From Zelonia costaricensis (lineage: Eukaryota; Euglenozoa; Kinetoplastea; Trypanosomatida; Trypanosomatidae): a DNA stretch of 28,284 nt. This document shows positions 25,401 to 28,284 of the stretch, one piece after another. The notes beneath the pieces are model-generated. The model saw nothing but the letters and a program-made list of their open reading frames with translations. It was not told the DNA's origin and ran no database searches. The DNA lies in the NCBI GenBank assembly GCA_030849075.1, contig JASAOO010003200.1, positions 1-28,284 on the forward strand. The letters are read 5' to 3'. A program made the position numbers and the translations under genes. The number at the start of each line of letters is the position of its first letter. Position 1 is the first letter of the stretch.

Positions 25401-27884
25401 GAGCTCGCTCTCGAAGAACTGCACGTGGTCGTCCTCCATTGCCTTGCGCGAGGCGGTGACAAGCTCACCCGAGGCGGGGTCGGTCGTGGTGTAGGTGCTC
25501 GGCTGGATCAGCGAGGTGCCCTGCATGCTCACGCCGCGGCGCTTCGCGGCGCCGTGGCGGCTCTCCACGACCCCCGTGACGTAGTGCACCATCACGGAGA
25601 TGAGCTGCTTGCCCGTCCAGAGCGGACGCGGCTTCAGCACCGCCGGCATCGGAATCAACTCGGTCAGCGTCGCGTGCGCGCTGAGGGGGTTGCCGTGCTT
25701 CTGCATGTACGGGGCAATCCCGTTGTACACAAGCTGGACGAAGGTGTGGTGCGGCAGGAACTTGTCGCGCAGCGTGAGAAGCACGCCCGCGACGATGTGA
25801 TCCTGGATGAGACCGCGGATCGGCTTGCCGGCGGTGGGGACGAGGTAGTTGAGGTTCGCGTCCATGAGGCACTCCAGCTCCGCCTTCGCCTCAAGGCTCT
25901 GCACGACGTGGATGTTCATCTCGTCACCGTCGAAGTCCGCGTTGTAGGAGCTGCCGTTGACGTAGTGGAAGCGCAGCGTCTTGAGCCCCGACAGCACCTT
26001 GGCGCGGTAGCCCATCATGGACACCTTGTGCAGCGTCGGCTGGCGGTTGAAGATGAGGCGATCGCCGTCCAGGATGTGGCGGTGCACCGTGAGCGACCCG
26101 CTCTGCGCCATGGCGAAGTACTTCATCGCGTGCTGCCGCCGAATCACCTCGGGCACGTGGAGGTCGACGAAGCGGGTCTCGCCGGTGGGCAGCCCGATCT
26201 CGAGGTGGGTGGCGCCCGGGTAGACGTCGGGGCCGTTCATGACGCAGCGCTTCAGGAACAGCATGCGGGCTGGGGAGAAGCTGCTGACCAGCTCCGGGAA
26301 CGTCAAGGCGCGGGCGAAGGGGCGGGGCAGCAGCACCTCGTTCGGCTCCAGCATGTAGTCGGGCGAGATGACGCTGCGGCAGGCCTGGTTGACACGCTTG
26401 CCCATCATGTGCATGCGGAACAGCCCCTCCTTCTTCGCGAAGCTCTCGAGCACGTCGGTGTACACCTCCGTCACCTTCGCCTGCAGGTTGCGCAGGTTGT
26501 GCTCCTGCGCAATCTCCTGCGCCGTGCTGACAAGGTTGCGCTCCGGCGTCGAGTTGTTCGCCAGGACGTGGTAGGCCTCGATCTGCTCCACGAACTCGAG
26601 CACGTCGGACAGGGCCCGCGTGCGCGAGTCCGGGACGATGGCGCCGGACTCGGAAATCTGAATGCCGGAGGAGAGGCGCAGCGGCAGCGGTGGCACGAGC
26701 AGCTTGTCGAGGAAGAAGACCTTGTAGTAGTACGCAGGCGGCAGCGGGCAGGCGTAGGGCATGGCCAGCGTCGCCTCGCCGAGGTGGGGGAAGAGGGCGG
26801 CGAGGACCGGAGCCTCGTGCTGGCAGAGTTGCTTGATGTGCTCCCGCACCCACGACGTGTGGAAGTACGTGTGGCTCCGGCCGAGCCGCCGGTTCGCCTC
26901 CTCCCACTCCCGCAGCTGCGCCATCGTGAGCCCGCCGTTGGCCACGTTGAAGTCCGCGTTCTTCTTGTTGAAGTAGAAGAAGAGGTGGCCGTTCTTGGTG
27001 GTGATGCGGGGCGAGATGCCCTGGCAGTGCGCGCACACGTTGCCGTACTCGCGAAACTTGCGCAGCGCCTGCTTGCATATCTCGTTGCGCACGTCGAGCG
27101 CCGGCTTGCGGAAGCTCTCCTCCTCGCCGCCGCCAGCCGCGGCCCCCTCCTCGTCCTCCCCATCACCTGCCGCCCCTGCTGCGCCAGCAGGTTGCGGTGC
27201 CGCAGCACCCCGGCGCCGCAGCAGCGACTCGACATGCTCCAGCATCAGCGGGATGTCGTTGATCACCGTCTCGTTCGCGTCGCGGCGGCGCCGCGTCCGC
27301 ATCTCCTGCCCGTGCGCGTTTGCCACCATGTCGAGGAAGCGCAGCGCCTCGCCGATGAGCCCGGCGTCGACGAGCCGCAGTGCCTGCCGGTAGCGCATCA
27401 CGTCGAACTCCGGCACGCGCAGGTGGTGGCAGAAGAAGCATTCGGCCTGCAGCAGCTGCTCCACCTCCTGGGCGAGGTGCGGGTTGATCACGGTGAGCCG
27501 CTCCTGCGACCGCCCCGGGTCGTTGGGGTAGCGGCGCGGCATGCTGATGTACCCGTAGTGCCCCTGGCAACGCTCGTTGCCGAACTTGGAGTTGAGGGTG
27601 TTGCAGCAGGTCGAGCAGGCCTGAGGGGCGAAGGTGCGGGCATCGAAGTTGCCCATGCGGGTGTCGTAGAAGGTGGCGTGGGTGCCGTCGCGGCGCACGG
27701 CGGGGGCCCACGGGGCGAGGCGGTCCTCCTGCCCGCACCGCACGCGCACCTCCACAAAGGAGAGTCGGGCGAGGTCTTCGGCGGTCATGAGGGACAGTGA
27801 GACCCCGCTCTTGCGCTCGTGCACGGGGCGCGTGCGGAGGTCACCCACGTAGGCGTGGAACGGGAACGCGGTCGTCAGCGACAT
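22455..27884 (-). CDS. RPA1: DNA-directed RNA polymerase I largest subunit (RPA1/A190 type), 1809 aa
   Basis: Catalytic subunit of nuclear RNA polymerase I, which makes pre-rRNA in the nucleolus. Seen in the protein: a clamp zinc site with C90, C93, C106 and H109 (ending CQGHYGYI), further CxxC pairs at C149/C152 and C284/C287, and the active-site motif NADFDGDEMN at 648-657, whose Asp650, 652 and 654 bind the catalytic magnesium. The trigger loop GEPSTQMTLNTFHSAG lies at 1239-1254, followed by GIPRLREL. The C-terminus carries SPLFQMTFASSKRFL and DEL, the pattern of Pol I A190. There is no heptad CTD as in Pol II, and the length exceeds that of a typical Pol III subunit. Low-complexity acidic insertions occur near 221-262, 1099-1139 and 1396-1557. 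The frame stays open upstream to 28139, but I chose the Met at 27884 because a good splice acceptor lies 70 nt upstream with no ATG between, and MSLTTAFPF starts the conserved part. The stop is TGA. It is the first gene of the three in transcription order. Confidence 0.97.
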   Translation of the reverse strand: MSLTTAFPFHAYVGDLRTRPVHERKSGVSLSLMTAEDLARLSFVEVRVRCGQEDRLAPWAPAVRRDGTHATFYDTRMGNFDARTFAPQACSTCCNTLNSKFGNERCQGHYGYISMPRRYPNDPGRSQERLTVINPHLAQEVEQLLQAECFFCHHLRVPEFDVMRYRQALRLVDAGLIGEALRFLDMVANAHGQEMRTRRRRDANETVINDIPLMLEHVESLLRRRGAAAPQPAGAAGAAGDGEDEEGAAAGGGEEESFRKPALDVRNEICKQALRKFREYGNVCAHCQGISPRITTKNGHLFFYFNKKNADFNVANGGLTMAQLREWEEANRRLGRSHTYFHTSWVREHIKQLCQHEAPVLAALFPHLGEATLAMPYACPLPPAYYYKVFFLDKLLVPPLPLRLSSGIQISESGAIVPDSRTRALSDVLEFVEQIEAYHVLANNSTPERNLVSTAQEIAQEHNLRNLQAKVTEVYTDVLESFAKKEGLFRMHMMGKRVNQACRSVISPDYMLEPNEVLLPRPFARALTFPELVSSFSPARMLFLKRCVMNGPDVYPGATHLEIGLPTGETRFVDLHVPEVIRRQHAMKYFAMAQSGSLTVHRHILDGDRLIFNRQPTLHKVSMMGYRAKVLSGLKTLRFHYVNGSSYNADFDGDEMNIHVVQSLEAKAELECLMDANLNYLVPTAGKPIRGLIQDHIVAGVLLTLRDKFLPHHTFVQLVYNGIAPYMQKHGNPLSAHATLTELIPMPAVLKPRPLWTGKQLISVMVHYVTGVVESRHGAAKRRGVSMQGTSLIQPSTYTTTDPASGELVTASRKAMEDDHVQFFESELITGFLCKNQLGSGTLSVVHVIHEIYGPHMVGQLFGALGRVLTASLQREGFSIGMDDLLLLREERRSALLRELDNAPLSLPDDEAKVMPVIMGMATNLQKEFVPGRMLRPFPQNQLLTMTMSGAKGSNTNTIQMSLGLGQQLFDGRRVRRMNSGKTLPPFFVGEKRARSLGYAIGRFASGIRPAEYTIHAMAGRDGLIDTAVKTSRSGHLQRCLIKGLESLVVQWDHSVRDANGSVVQFLYGGDGLDPMRTSSLQAWEVVKDNCVDLGRKMNVSTGVAAGDGDDVDGVDGDGEAGRNSHGKRERPNEVAAAMRAAQRALLEAEAQRDPLPAPYKVGLETYLEGKAQFPLFKKVSQVARWAKNGVLADKLREKREESIQYYREVMTELTTRRRVRAYCDAGEPVGLLAAQAAGEPSTQMTLNTFHSAGSTVTHVTEGIPRLRELLIYASVQKVAIMVPVERATDADEEAISRIVQAGVSTRLTDCLARVPAAPGADRSAAAATAGYHYHVTRSAEGTQLTVTLLFSKTLLTHKQHAMCMSPGEHLQAFLQTLKNFARQVVSVLRGRAREERSGDGGPMLGATQNPGAMADDGNDAGLSDADMDEDGHSTQLNTPALEAAMAPALSATGSEMGRDDRLPRSEAGSEGRRSASSSSSDGDDEDDNEEEGGAGGRARRRAGGGAGISAGRAKATRATAAAADDGEDDEGDDDLAQAWKSGGAEAAGTGRATYDSFPTVFAAFGNKRYRVEIAPLQREAATHDGVVPLPDDLFFVNVTLQTSDTVVAVIPDVLEGALAQQTFPSWLTQFDAVSYTRKAEDPTCGELVFQGSAATIRSVTAFLSLFTVRARAIKVHRARSTDIRDMCTSFGVESGYKALFDELDKLFKRYSVDYHHLTLIADAATHRGVWENYNFTGVISHSASPLFQMTFASSKRFLHTALTRGVGDELNSISSAIMVGERPRVGTACVKVGQDPHFLRDVIEKNFA

Positions 27885-27954
27885 GGCTGCGCGTGTGTGC
27901 TTGTGTGAGGCACCTACGGTGCGGGGTGCGAAGGGGGGGTTATGAGGGGAGAGC

Positions 27955-27980
27955 CTAAAAGGCGAAGAGGGAGGGAAGTG
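27955..27980 (-). promoter_or_regulatory. Probable spliced-leader acceptor of RPA1
   Basis: On the minus strand a pyrimidine-rich tract (27957-27980, ending CGCCTTTTAG) runs directly into the first downstream AG at 27956-27955. The mature mRNA would start at about 27954 and have a 5' UTR of about 70 nt with no upstream ATG before the start at 27884. The arrangement is the known trypanosomatid trans-splicing signal. The exact site is an inference. Confidence 0.7.
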
Positions 27981-28284
27981 CGGGCGCGATGAGGCCCACA
28001 GGTCGAGGTGCACGCGCACGAGGCACCAACGCAGCGTCCGTGAGAGACCGGGAGAGAGGGGGAAGGGGGGGGGAGATCGAGAGCGACGAGCTCGCTCGCT
28101 GATCTCGTTTATTCGAGTTGTTAAGAAAGAAGGGAACAAGAAGGTGAAGGAAGTCGCGCAACACCAGCTAACCAGTCAACGTGAGGGGTGAGGGGGGAGG
28201 AGAACGACACACACACACACACTCTGATATGCGGGTGCCGGGGAGGGGAAGGGGGGGGCCGGGGTGTGCGTTGATTACTGGCAA
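27981..28284. other. Spacer upstream of RPA1, no gene seen
   Basis: This end of the window holds a second sense-strand pyrimidine tract at about 28040-28080 and a short CA repeat at 28207-28222. No ORF with credible composition is present. It is probably the 3' UTR or spacer of an upstream gene outside the window. Confidence 0.6.
28207..28222. repeat. (AC)8 microsatellite
   Basis: Uninterrupted AC dinucleotide run of 16 bases near the window edge. Confidence 0.9.

Noticed and set aside
24837..27800. 987-codon open frame on the plus strand, antisense to RPA1
   Set aside because: It mirrors the RPA1 codons in reverse complement. Strong G/C third-position bias removes stop codons from that frame. 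The product is His/Arg/Val/Glu/Gln-rich without any domain, and no splice acceptor context supports it.
27885..28139. 85-codon N-terminal extension of RPA1
   Set aside because: It is Pro/Ser/Arg low complexity and crosses a likely splice acceptor at 27956-27955. The conserved protein starts at 27884.

Overview
The window looks like nuclear DNA of a trypanosomatid, most likely a Leishmania/Crithidia/Leptomonas-type (Leishmaniinae) flagellate. The evidence is very GC-rich, intron-less coding regions with strong G/C bias at third positions, three very long genes all on one strand, and intergenic DNA full of polypyrimidine tracts (read on the sense strand) and CA/GT microsatellites. Each gene is preceded by a pyrimidine tract followed by an AG, the arrangement expected for spliced-leader trans-splicing. 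The species cannot be fixed from the sequence alone.

All three protein genes lie on the minus strand, so transcription runs from high to low coordinates, as in a directional polycistronic gene cluster. (1) 27884-22455: the largest subunit of RNA polymerase I (RPA1, 1809 aa), with intact zinc sites, the catalytic NADFDGDEMN motif and a trigger loop, plus a ~160-residue low-complexity and acidic insertion near the C-terminus. (2) 20668-9626: an uninterrupted 3680-codon gene for a huge, alanine-rich, mostly helical protein with an Arg-rich mitochondrial-type N-terminus. I do not recognise its family. (3) 7219-2783: a 1478-aa protein with a ~780-residue disordered N-terminal half, about 22 leucine-rich repeats in strict two-type alternation, and a C-terminal RVSF motif of the protein-phosphatase-1 docking type.

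The spacers are 2.8 kb (1-2782, partial), 2.4 kb (7220-9625), 1.8 kb (20669-22454) and 0.4 kb (27885-28284). I see no credible protein gene in them. The spacer between RPA1 and the giant gene holds three strong inverted repeats within about 450 bp (21435-21490, 21574-21593, 21828-21866) and a long pyrimidine tract just after the RPA1 stop. These are the best candidates for an undescribed RNA element. No tRNA, rRNA, CRISPR array or transposase gene was found.

Nothing in the sequence shows that the three genes act in one pathway. Their shared strand is explained by polycistronic transcription. The least understood item is the giant protein, followed by the LRR/RVSF protein and the structured spacer.
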